Assembly: GCA_026770025.1 (NCBI GenBank) | Contig: JAMXDE010000005.1 | Location: 248,001 to 312,000, forward strand | DNA: 64,000 nucleotides | DNA from: Craspedostauros australis | Lineage: Eukaryota > Bacillariophyta > Bacillariophyceae > Mastogloiales > Achnanthaceae | Reading direction: 5' to 3' | Shown: positions 45,343 through 54,581 of the stretch, piece after piece | Layout of the letters: each line of letters begins with the position of its first letter | Numbering within the stretch: position 1 is the first letter of the stretch | The notes under the pieces: generated by a model | The model's database searches: none | What the model was told of the DNA's origin: nothing | Seen by the model: only the letters and a program-made list of their open reading frames with translations | Program-made: the position numbers and the translations under genes

Positions 45343-46929
45343 ATGATGAATTCCGTCATCACCGCAGGCAAGATACCCTCGTTGGGCACTGTGAGTCTGA
45401 GATGGCTGTGTTGGGCGGGCCTAGTCTGCCTGGCGTCATCCTTTTCCGCTCCAACACGGTCACTGCTCTCGCCGGCCAAGCATGCGAGATCAGCCACAGA
45501 ACAAACGCTGGCGCCAACTTCTGTCGCGTCTGCGCATGATCCTCTCTCTTTCTCAGCGGCATCCGCATTCGCAACACCGTCTCTGCTGTGTTGTGCACAG
45601 TCCAACGGCGACGGAGTTGATGAGAATGACGATCCTGATGTCTTCAACGATGACTTGCTGCAACAACGCATGCAGGACCTCCAGGAAAGAGAAGAGGCCG
45701 CGCAAGATGAATTGATCTCGACCGTCCTCTCGCGCCGGATCCGTGAGATGCAGGAATCGGAGCAGGTGGAGGATGCGATCCTACGACGGGCCGATGATTC
45801 CGAGAGCGATGGTCACATCCTGCTCGATTTGCCGACGGTCTGCTTCGACGCCATTCTCCCAGGCCAGCTGCTCGAAGGTCGCACGGAAGACCCCACCTTC
45901 ATTCAATTCCTTCGCAACCTGGGTCTGGGCGGTTGGTTCGTCATGATCTCCTTGGACAACCGCACGCGCAAGGTACGCCGGCATGGATCAATCTGCAAAT
46001 TGGAGCTCATCGGTTCGATGCAAGATGCTGCCGACGACAACAGCGACGGAACTGGTATCAAACGCACCGCACGAATCCCCACTGCGGTTGATTTCGTCAT
46101 CAAGGGAATGCACCGCGCCAGGGTTGTGGGACCGACACAGGACTGCAAGCTCAGAATTGGTCGTTGGCGTCGTGGGTATGACCCGAATGGCGAGGAGGTC
46201 GTTTTGGGGTGGGGAGAGGAGCGCTTTTTAGATTGGTCTGCGGACGTACCCAATCCATACGAGCGGAGGGCGAAGGTTGAGAAGAAGGATGGCATGGGCA
46301 CGTCTGAATCTGTGCAACAGGATCGTACAGACGGCTCCTCATCATCGCTCTCCGATTCGCAGTGGTCGTCAAATCAAATACAGTGCTTGTTGCCCTATCC
46401 TGATAAGCACGTCTCTGTGGAGCAAGCAGAACGGGCAGCATCGTTGCAGGTACTGGTCCATCAGTGGTTTGAGCTTGCCGCTAATTCAGACACCTACCAG
46501 CATCACAACGTAACTGCAGTGCCCGTCCGAACCATACTGCCAAACAAAAAGCCGAAGCATGAAAGCGTCAGCACCAGCAACAATGATGGTGATCAAAACG
46601 ATAAGTCAGTTGTTTTCCTTTGCGATCCGGGAAGGCGTCTGCTGCGAATCTTGGAGGCTCTCAATGGAGATATCCAGTTCAAATCAAGGGATGCTTCGGA
46701 TCGAGAATCTGGACTGGCCATGTTGGCGAAGAGGCCGGATCCCATGACGCACACCACCGAATTCTGCTATTGGGTGGCAGCGCTTATCAACCCGTTGCCA
46801 CCGCTTGGGATATCGCCCGAGATCCGAGGACGGATACTGGAGGCCACAAACTTGGAGCAAAGGCTCGACATCGTCGAGGCAGGCTTGATGCGGTCCATAG
46901 ACAACTTGCAAGGACGAAGGCGACTCTAA
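45343..46929 (+). CDS. Plastid-targeted LON substrate-binding-domain protein
   Basis: 528 residues, single exon. The N-terminus has a hydrophobic signal (LRWLCWAGLVCLASS) directly followed by FSAP: the SSFSAP junction is the type of ASAFAP motif that routes proteins into complex plastids, with Phe at the predicted cleavage point, then a Ser/Arg-rich transit-like part. A Glu/Arg/Gln coiled-coil-like stretch covers about 105-150. The LON N-terminal (PUA-like) domain starts near 165 (LDLPTVCFDAILPGQLLEGR) and continues through GWFVMISLDNRTRKVRRHG and the FVIKGMHRARV strand. The C-terminus has a helical part ending WVAALINPLPPLG..RGRILEATNLEQRL, typical of stand-alone LON-domain proteins. There is no AAA+ or Ser-Lys protease domain, so it is not Lon protease itself; it probably binds or delivers substrates. 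An acidic insert lies near 320-340. Confidence 0.85.
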   Translation: MMNSVITAGKIPSLGTVSLRWLCWAGLVCLASSFSAPTRSLLSPAKHARSATEQTLAPTSVASAHDPLSFSAASAFATPSLLCCAQSNGDGVDENDDPDVFNDDLLQQRMQDLQEREEAAQDELISTVLSRRIREMQESEQVEDAILRRADDSESDGHILLDLPTVCFDAILPGQLLEGRTEDPTFIQFLRNLGLGGWFVMISLDNRTRKVRRHGSICKLELIGSMQDAADDNSDGTGIKRTARIPTAVDFVIKGMHRARVVGPTQDCKLRIGRWRRGYDPNGEEVVLGWGEERFLDWSADVPNPYERRAKVEKKDGMGTSESVQQDRTDGSSSSLSDSQWSSNQIQCLLPYPDKHVSVEQAERAASLQVLVHQWFELAANSDTYQHHNVTAVPVRTILPNKKPKHESVSTSNNDGDQNDKSVVFLCDPGRRLLRILEALNGDIQFKSRDASDRESGLAMLAKRPDPMTHTTEFCYWVAALINPLPPLGISPEIRGRILEATNLEQRLDIVEAGLMRSIDNLQGRRRL

Positions 46930-47345
46930 AATCGTAGTCATGGACATGTCGTGAACGGATCCTCTATTGGACCACCTTGTCGTTACTTGAATTGAAGACG
47001 TATATCCATGGTGCATGTACGACCTATTCACTTCGCTTCGAGGAAAATTGATGAGAGTATACACTGAATCCTCAGGATAAAGCAATGTATGAGCGTACGA
47101 TAAGTGTCTGTGATCTACACATATATGTACCGACGAGTATCGATTACGTTGTATGACGGTATCTTGCACATTGCAACTATGGACGCGAAAAAGAATGGAT
47201 TGCACGCACGAAACATACATGCGAGCGCTTACCTACAACACACACTGCATGGTGCACACGAGTAGTGGTATTGGAGACGACGCTGGCAGGAGTCGGTGCA
47301 AGCTGGCTCCTCCTTACTCGTACACGCTTCAATTTTCGAACCGTC
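46930..47345. other. Convergent intergenic region, LON-domain gene and membrane-protein gene
   Basis: 416 bp between stop codons with no gene. Several GTACGA/TCGTAC motifs are present (for example near 47025, 47095 and 47317). Confidence 0.6.
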
Positions 47346-48656
47346 TCAAACTGATTCGCTTGGATCCGGCAGCAGGTCTTCGATCCTATCATCTTGTTCC
47401 TGCGGCGTCTGAGGTTTGGCATGGAACATCTCGTTGATCGACAACTGGGCGATGGCATTCAATACCGTCGTTGGGTTGACTGGCTGTTGAGCGTCCTCCT
47501 CGATGGATTGGAGCTTGCCGTATGTGGTGTCCGCTTTCGAAAGCACGAGATCATCCTTGGCCGCTGCCTTCTTCGCCTTTCTGCTGCGGGATGATTGCGA
47601 ATGCTTGCTGGCGACGGATGATGCGCATGTTGACTCGTCACCATCTGCCTCTTCGATCATTGACAGGACCGAATTCAGAGACTGTCGTGCAGCTGGTCGC
47701 GGGACGCACTTTTGTTTCTTCTTCTTTGGTCTGGCCGGTTCGCGGATGCTGATGCTGGTCATGGACTTGGCCCATGCATCCATCCATCTCTCCTCGTTCG
47801 TGGGTCGGTCATTTTCGTGACCTTGGCTTTTGTTGGAATCGGCATCCGAGTCATCTTGACCATTGTCAGAGGATGTCACGTCCGTTGACGTCTCGTGCTT
47901 CAGCATGGATGATGACCGATCGTCGTTTTCCTTGGCAAGCAGTCTTCGGTTCGCAAAGAAATGCAGATACGTCCAGAGCGTAGAGAGCAAGATGAAGAAA
48001 AAACCCGCCGCACAAAGGCCGATCGTGGTGGTTGACGTCCAAGGGCTGGGTTTCGCGTCCTGCGGTTGGGACCATTTTCCGGCCTTTTGGGGGCCGGAAC
48101 CGTCGTAGCCATCCGCATGGACAGAGACATCCATCTCTTCGATACCTTGCAGGCTTTCCTTCTCGAGAATGGCATTCAGCAAATTGTCGTAGTTATCGCC
48201 TTGAAATGCTTCAATCAAGAGCAATTCGAGGATGGCGTCGGAGACTTCGGATTGTTTCAGGCTGGTTGAAAGAAGCGAGTCGAAGTGCGCCCACGCGCTG
48301 TATTCGCCGGTTGTTTTAGACCTGGATTTGTCACCATCTGCTGCTTCGGAGTTTTGTTGCGCTTCGTCCTGACCGTTCTCCCACATCAACGACGCTGAAA
48401 GGGTGATAGAAGTCGATATGCCGTTGCCGTCGCTGTTTGACTCTGTCTTCAAGCCACCAAGTCTCCAGTCAAAGAACTCCTCGAGGTGCTCGTGGACCAT
48501 GTCCTCCAGATCATTGTGGAATATTTGCCTGTCGAAATCCGATCGATCGAGCGTCATGGACAAAGAGAAACGTGGCAGCACCGTGACTCTTTGGCTCGCT
48601 GCTGTGAGGACGCAGGCGCAAAGAAGCCACAGTGCCTTCAGGAATTGGCTCGTCAT
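47346..48656 (-). CDS. Single-pass type I membrane protein with short ectodomain, unknown function
   Basis: 436 residues, single exon. A signal peptide (MTSQFLKALWLLCACVLTAAS) is followed by an ectodomain of about 185 residues with a strand (RFSLSMTLDR), an amphipathic helix (HNDLEDMVHEHLEEFF), a strand (STSITLSASLMW), a helix with LELLLIEAF and a last strand (MDVSVHADG). This is the same element order as in the proteins at 34914-36965 and 39637-42600. One membrane helix lies at about 210-233 (GLCAAGFFFILLSTLW). The cytosolic tail (about 200 residues) is Ser/Asp/Lys-rich with a basic PKKKKQK cluster. The tail does not match the conserved tail of the paralogue pair. No known domain is recognised. 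Architecture and location suggest it belongs to the same loose family of surface proteins. Confidence 0.8.
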   Translation of the reverse strand: MTSQFLKALWLLCACVLTAASQRVTVLPRFSLSMTLDRSDFDRQIFHNDLEDMVHEHLEEFFDWRLGGLKTESNSDGNGISTSITLSASLMWENGQDEAQQNSEAADGDKSRSKTTGEYSAWAHFDSLLSTSLKQSEVSDAILELLLIEAFQGDNYDNLLNAILEKESLQGIEEMDVSVHADGYDGSGPQKAGKWSQPQDAKPSPWTSTTTIGLCAAGFFFILLSTLWTYLHFFANRRLLAKENDDRSSSMLKHETSTDVTSSDNGQDDSDADSNKSQGHENDRPTNEERWMDAWAKSMTSISIREPARPKKKKQKCVPRPAARQSLNSVLSMIEEADGDESTCASSVASKHSQSSRSRKAKKAAAKDDLVLSKADTTYGKLQSIEEDAQQPVNPTTVLNAIAQLSINEMFHAKPQTPQEQDDRIEDLLPDPSESV

Positions 48657-49096
48657 GGTGATTGTAGATGTTGCGATTGTGAATGCGAATGCGTATGCGA
48701 TTGGGCAGGGATGCTGTCGAAGATGTTGCTAGTATGGGATTGAATGTGGTCGGTGGTAAAATTGTAGTACTTTGCTGCGATGTTTCGATGGAAGAAGTTG
48801 AAAGAATGGCAGTATGGGATGGCAACTCTGCGAAGTTCGACAGATGGCTCTGATTCTCAAAACTGTCTACGAATCGAATCGGCACGTGCGTCGAAAGCAT
48901 CTATTGGGCCGTTTGTAGAGTTGGCGATGGTATGGAGTCTCCTGCTCTACTCTGCACTCTACACTCGCATTCGATGTGATGTTTGTGGACAGACAAGAGG
49001 GACAGGACCGGAAAATGTGACGAGAAATGGAAATCGCGTGACCGTTGAGTTTTACGATTTTCGCAAGTCGCGAGAATACGTCTCAACCTAGTCGCT
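48657..49096. other. Upstream region of the membrane-protein gene at 47346-48656
   Basis: 440 bp with no clear gene. It contains a CTGCTCTACTCTGCACTCTAC motif cluster (near 48941-48962) of the kind also seen near 37834 and 42866. Confidence 0.5.
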
Positions 49097-49798
49097 TCAA
49101 TAGTTAATTTTGTCGAAGAAGATACCATCGACACCCTTCACACGATACCTCCACCTTTCGTCGCTGACAAAAATGTCGCAACAAGTCACATTTTTGTTGA
49201 GCTCGAAAGACACGCCGATCTTGCAATCTGGCAAACAGGGCGCACACATCAACACTCCACCCGCTGCAAACGATGTTGGGATGGCGACAACGCCACACAT
49301 CAGTATGATTGGTGCCGAGACTGAGGAGCTCGTGTATGCTTGCAATCTTACGAAGAGTTCCGCTGAGGCAACTCAGTCTTGTTGGGAACATCTCATGGTC
49401 TAAATGCATTCGGGGACTGGGATGGATCTGCACGAACCGACCAAACGACTGCCAGGACGAACAAGAGCTGGAAGGACTGACATCAACATCGCCAAGACTG
49501 CCGACACTGTCGCTACCGTCACTCCTGTCACTACTGTCACCACCGCCACTGCAGTACGATTCCGGTGCCGATCTCAGGCAAGTGGCCCAAGAGGCTCTTG
49601 AGAGGAGCGTATGAAGTTGTCGAGACTCGTGTTCTTTGTCGCCGTGTGGCCCAGTGGCCATCACCAATACACAGTTCCCTCGCTATCTCCACGACATCCG
49701 AGCCACCATCGTTGGCGCCATCGTCGTTGCTGTTGTCATTCTCCTCGCTATCGAAGCCAAGACTTCCAAGCCAACTTCTATTCAGGTTTGTGCTAAGT
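49097..49798 (-). CDS. Possible small spliced gene, strand unresolved
   Basis: Protein-like sequence is present but the strand is uncertain. A minus-strand model with exons 49673-49798 (5' end open), 49352-49548 and 49097-49263 has GT-AG introns of 124 and 88 bp and compatible phases; its last exon encodes a Cys-rich segment ending VKGVDGIFFDKINY before a TGA. On the plus strand, a 66-bp intron (49609-49674) would join EALERS to FPRYLHDIR, which runs into a strongly hydrophobic, membrane-like segment (ATIVGAIVVAVVILLAIEA) and a stop at about 49796-49799; its codon use is typical of the window. Antisense of Asp/Asn-rich coding is hydrophobic by the code, so one of the two is an artefact. No family is recognised on either strand. 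Confidence 0.25.
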
Positions 49799-50012
49799 AA
49801 CAGTATATCTCTTCCCTTGCTTCCGGAGACACCGAAGCGAGTGCACCCTCAAACATTGACTCTTCATTCATGTCCAGACTCGTGTCCGCATTTACATCCA
49901 CGCTTTCGTTCACATCTTGCTCAGCATCCACACTCAATAGCAAAGGTAGACACTTCAAAAACGCGCAATAGCTGGAACATCTCTTCCGTACTCTCGAGCT
50001 TTGTCGTCGATA

Positions 50013-51678
50013 ATGAAGGGTGAGACGTCGAATGAGCGCCGCGGTCTGCGTGCATTCTGGAAGAGAGACATCAACATAAGCGTCTCAAAGTCTGCCACGA
50101 TGGATCATAGCGAACACGCTCCTGGATCAAAGTACGGAAATGGAGACGACACCGATTTGTCAGGCTCTGACAGCGACGGGGGGCAGGAATCCGGCAGCTC
50201 CGACTTCGGCATCGAGTGCGAGGGTGGCACGATGGTGTTCGTCGCGGCAGCCCAAAGCGCCACGGTGCTGCAGCACTCGCGTCACTTCCGCGTGATCCTT
50301 GCGGAGGAAAGCAGCCGCGTGATTCGGAAAAGCAGCTGGTCACTGTCGACGACGCGCCGGATCATCGAGCTGCTTGCAACCGGGAGCACGTGGATCGAGC
50401 AGAACCCGAAGATGTTCAACGAGCTGCAGGATGCTGCGAACGAGGTTGGGCTCGACCTGCGCATCGCGTCGTTGATCAATTACTGCGACACGCTTCGGCG
50501 CAAGGATACAGATAGGTTCTTCGACATGGTCAACTTCGAGAGGTACCAGTTTCGGTTGCGAGCGAGGGTCAGATCATCAGATTGGATCAAGCTGATGGAG
50601 AATGACATCCTCCTGCTCCCGAAGACCAAGGTGCTGATGACCAGGGCCGTGAATCGCAAAGCCAAATCAGCAGTGGGAGATGGCAGCGACCGAACTGCAA
50701 GACCTACGCAAGGACGTCTGACAATGTGCGACAATCTGTGCTCCGATTTTTGCGTGTACGCCAACGGCAAGCTCGACATCCTTTGGACGATTCTCACGAT
50801 CCTTGGGTCTTCAATGGCGCAAGCAGCACCAGCGTTGGGGCCAAACATTGGCGGTGGAGAATCATTCCGACTCGTGTACTATTCACGCGAGGGGAGCATG
50901 CCGCAGGACTTGCTGGACCAGATGTGGAGGCTGACCGTGGCGGTGAGTACGGTGCCGTTGTATTTCCTGTGCGCCTCTTCTGTTCTGTGTCTGTGATGCA
51001 CTCTTTTTCGCTGCATCATGCTGTTACAACGCACTCACCATGTCGATGTTAACACATCTAAATGTGATGGTGTTCTACATTTTGCATGCTTTCACTACAT
51101 CCCCAACCACAACTGCGACTACGACGACGACTACAACTACGACCTCTGACTTGACTGTGAATGTGGCCGCGAATATGCTTCTGTTTTACTTGCAGAGCTA
51201 CACTGAAGCGAACGTGGAGGACCGCAAGTACTTGGGATCTTTACCAACCAGCGCCGACGAAGACGAAGATGAAAAGGATGCGAATGAGGTGAAGACCGAT
51301 GGTGACGACGAGCTGGGATTCCTGGGCGGAGTCCACTGCAGAACAATATCCAGCACATCCATTCTGGTCCTGAGACACCTGTTCGATGGCATCAACCAAG
51401 GCTGCGAGAAGGACAGGGAGCTTCCGGCTTGCCTCATCGTCACTTCGCCCACTCCGGACACGCTGGGACGTCTCATCAATGCCTCCGGCGCAGCAATCAA
51501 CAAAGGTGCCGAAGGCAACACGAAGCAACCAGCCGAAGTCGGGATGCACTTGGAACGCAGGGTCCACTACGTGTCGCAATCGTCTGGGCAGATCCGGACC
51601 GTGCTGGGCACCTTTGCAGACTATGAATCATCCGCGGTGGTGTCTGAAGAATTCAAAATTGTGGAGTTCGAAGAGTAG
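50013..51678 (+). CDS. Possible BTB/POZ-like domain protein
   Basis: Two exons, 50013-50942 and 51196-51678 (GTGAGT donor, TTGCAG acceptor, phase 0), giving 470 residues; an in-frame ATG at 50100 is an alternative start. After a Ser/Asp/Gly-rich N-terminus, a segment at about 70-165 has the order strand (GTMVFVAAAQ), SRHFRVILAEES, then helices IIELLATG and LQDAANEVGL, which resembles a BTB/POZ fold; such domains dimerise or link substrates to Cullin-3. This is a weak match made from memory. The rest has a Cys-containing NLCSDFCVYANGKLD segment, an acidic linker early in exon 2, and a strand-rich C-terminus ending EEFKIVEFEE. No signal peptide or membrane helix. Clearly a real gene, because both exons are protein-like and the junction keeps frame, but the function is open. 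Confidence 0.7.
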
Positions 51679-52247
51679 ATCGTATGGCCCTCGTATGTAA
51701 CCTACGGCTGGGTACTTCTATCTGGAGCGTTGGGGAGAGAGAGAGACTGACCGCATGTACGAGAACATGTATATGCCCACGTGCCCACCTCTCTAGTTCC
51801 ATGTACCCACCATTGAGCGCGTACTCGTTAGCCTCCAATCGTACCCATTCCTGCCTATTCGTACCTGTAGCTCGTATGGTGCCATGGGAGTGTGAAGGAC
51901 TCTAGAGAGGATCCTCGCAGGACTACATGCATGGGTACATAGTCGTACATCTTCCAGAGCACTCCTGCAGAAGCCTTCGATTCACCCAAACCATCCGATC
52001 AAACGAATCGAAGAGAATCCCGCTTTTGTTCGCCTTGTGTGCGTTCGGCCACCAACAAATCTTCCACACAAACACAGGGAAACCCGACGGCTGGTGCCTC
52101 CCTTGTCATTCCCACAGCAACGCTTTCCGAACCATTCACTTCGCTCCTGTTTCTCCACAACCACAAAGCGCAAGCGAGAACTCAGTGTATGAGTAACAAC
52201 CTCTTCCATCGCCGACCGTATCATCCCCCCTGATTACCGCAACACCC
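51679..52247. other. Intergenic region before the tandem type II membrane-protein genes
   Basis: 569 bp with no gene. It holds a dense cluster of GTAC-centred motifs between 51740 and 51890 and a GAGAGAGAGA run near 51734. Confidence 0.6.
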
Positions 52248-53834
52248 ATGGCTGCCAACAACGCGACTCATCGTCCAAGACAGCGGGACAACCGACAACA
52301 ATCAAGTCTGAACAGTCAAGCTGTGCCCATCCTGAAGATTGTGTTTGGCTTTGTGGCCGTGCTTGTGGGCGCACAATTATGGTCTCTCAGCTTTGTATCT
52401 GCCATCTTCGAGGTCCATGACGACATCATGACGACGGCCATGTGGCAGCACATAGCAGACTCATCTTTGCAACAATCAAGCCAACCATCTGGATGGTCAG
52501 ACATGTTCAAGATGCCACCATTCGATACCGTCCATGATTTCACCCAAGGGCCAAGGTCACAGCGGATTGTCGTGGGATACACCAAGGACGATCTTCTCAA
52601 TGGACGGGGAGTCTCGTTTCATGACAAGGAGGATGGCACAGTTCATATGAACACCTTCCAGTCTTCGTCACGGAATGTACCACCCATCGATGAAGGCACC
52701 AATATCACTGAGAAATTCGCAGGCATGACCAGAGAACAACGGAGTGGTGGCTACTCTGCGGCATGGCTGACGACCGTTGACGGCTTGCTGAAGACTGACC
52801 GTATCTCTACCCATCGTCTGTACGTGCAAGGCAACATCAACTTGGAGCTTGGCCACTTCGCGATGAGTTTCAGAAACTGGAATCTGCAGGCAGTGGACAT
52901 GTTCGATTTCTTCGTGCATCATCTGTCCTACTACGAGAAGGTAACCGGCAAGAGCGATGCGCTTCGCGACGACACCATCAAGCTGCTGGAGGTCATGCAG
53001 GATGATTACGAGCAGAATCAGTTCTACAACAACCCCTCGAAACAACGGAACGGGCACACATTGGCAATCGTGGCGTACTTCGCGGGAGACAGCAAGGGTC
53101 CGCCGTTACGGAGAAGCCACCTGTTCTTGAACATGACGGTAAAGACTGTTGCGTCCGTATTCCCCAACGTCGCCGTATTTGTGGGGCACCCACTGGATTA
53201 CGAGTACGTCACCCAACACAGCGGTCTCAATCAGTACTTGTACGATGTGCAGCTGATGAAGAATCTGAGTTCGTTCAGTCACATCACCTACGGCACAACA
53301 GTCACAGCAAAGACATATTTCCAGCAAGGCGTGTACAGCAGGGACGAATTCGATTTCGTGTACTACACAGAAGCTGATGAATTGCCGCACATGCGCAATG
53401 TGCACTACCTCCTGCGGCACACGTTGCAAGAACCTGATCAAAGGCATGTCCAGAAGAATGCCGCAACCGTCATCATTCCTCATCGAGGACAGCCGATTTC
53501 AATACCCCCGGATGTATCCGAAAAAACAGCGAGGGGACACAAGAGCAGCTACGACGTGGCGTACCTGAATGGCAAACGGACGATACACAATGTGCCGGAC
53601 CTGACGACGAGCAGCTGCTGCTTCGAACGCCCAGCCGAAAAGAATGGACCATTCATCAATCCGCAGAAGTTCTTCCCCCTTGTCGAGTCGGACGTCGAGC
53701 TGATACGGCAGCACCGCAGCTTCTCTCATGTGGCCGGCACGGGGGACGTGTTCGCGAAATCGTTCTTCACATGTCGTTTTTCGGCAGAGCGCGAAATGTG
53801 CCTATCGTCTGAAGAAGGTGGCACAACCACTTGA
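52248..53834 (+). CDS. Type II membrane protein, glycosyltransferase-like (copy 1)
   Basis: 528 residues, single exon. A short cytosolic Gln/Arg/Asn-rich N-terminus (about 27 residues) precedes one membrane helix (IVFGFVAVLVGAQLWSL); the rest would be luminal, the classic Golgi type II layout. Luminal landmarks: FEVHDDIMTTAMW, the strands LAIVAYFAGDS and NVAVFVGHPLDYEYV, then FDFVYYTEADELPH, where an acidic E-A-D placed after a hydrophobic strand resembles the metal/nucleotide-sugar motif of some glycosyltransferases. SCCFERP, NPQKFFP and FSHVAGTG follow. Two adjacent Cys residues and NVT/NMT sites fit a luminal environment. The assignment as a glycosyltransferase is inference; the exact family is not recognised. 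It is followed by a closely related gene at 54582-56123. Confidence 0.82.
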   Translation: MAANNATHRPRQRDNRQQSSLNSQAVPILKIVFGFVAVLVGAQLWSLSFVSAIFEVHDDIMTTAMWQHIADSSLQQSSQPSGWSDMFKMPPFDTVHDFTQGPRSQRIVVGYTKDDLLNGRGVSFHDKEDGTVHMNTFQSSSRNVPPIDEGTNITEKFAGMTREQRSGGYSAAWLTTVDGLLKTDRISTHRLYVQGNINLELGHFAMSFRNWNLQAVDMFDFFVHHLSYYEKVTGKSDALRDDTIKLLEVMQDDYEQNQFYNNPSKQRNGHTLAIVAYFAGDSKGPPLRRSHLFLNMTVKTVASVFPNVAVFVGHPLDYEYVTQHSGLNQYLYDVQLMKNLSSFSHITYGTTVTAKTYFQQGVYSRDEFDFVYYTEADELPHMRNVHYLLRHTLQEPDQRHVQKNAATVIIPHRGQPISIPPDVSEKTARGHKSSYDVAYLNGKRTIHNVPDLTTSSCCFERPAEKNGPFINPQKFFPLVESDVELIRQHRSFSHVAGTGDVFAKSFFTCRFSAEREMCLSSEEGGTTT

Positions 53835-54581
53835 AACGAAGCTGGAGGTGGGGCACAGGCGGGTAGAATGAATGTCGCAGGAGAATAGTCTGCTTTGGAG
53901 TATTCTCTCTCTCTCTCTCTCTCGAAAGATTGATATCCTGCGCCTGCTATGGAACGAGTCCTCGTGCTTTTGAATACTGTCACGCTGTCTCTCCGGAGGG
54001 AGACAGCTGCAGAAGGTGCCAGCTCTCCAGAGAGGTATAATAGGTTGTCTTCGTGATAGCGACAAGTTGATCATCGGCTGTCTGTGAGGTGTCAAATTCG
54101 ACATTCGATCCACCAACACAAACTGGATTTCACCCACCGAACAGCAGGCAAGGCGCCAACAGTATCACTCCTCTATTTTGAAACGACTTAATTTAACGTC
54201 TACTAACGTATATTGCGATTGATTTTTGACTTTCTGCCTGCACGAAAATGTATTTTTCGTCCAACAATTCTTCAATTTTCCTGCTTCACCTTGAATTTGC
54301 TGCAATTGGAGAAACTGTCGTTTCAGTCGGCAAACACCTGAGTCGAGAAGTCGGAAATGACTGGAGACACAACGAAGAAAAACGAACACACCACAATCAC
54401 CACCAACACACACAACAACAACACATTGCTCGTACCTCATCACCAGAGTATTGCCACCCACCACATCACGTCGCATCACATCGCATTGCATGCAGTGTCT
54501 CCGCCATCGTCCCCAAGCAGCAACGCGGGGCTGCTCGATCGTCTGCCAAAGAAACGGCACAGCACCGCTCTGTCAGCAACC
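53835..54581. other. Spacer between the tandem duplicated genes
   Basis: 747 bp. It contains a TC microsatellite at 53904-53923, a TATA-like GGTATAATAGG near 54033, and a CATCACGTCGCATCACATCG stretch near 54464 close to the second gene. The frame of the second gene stays open upstream to 54357, but that portion is Thr/His/Asn-rich leader. Confidence 0.6.
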
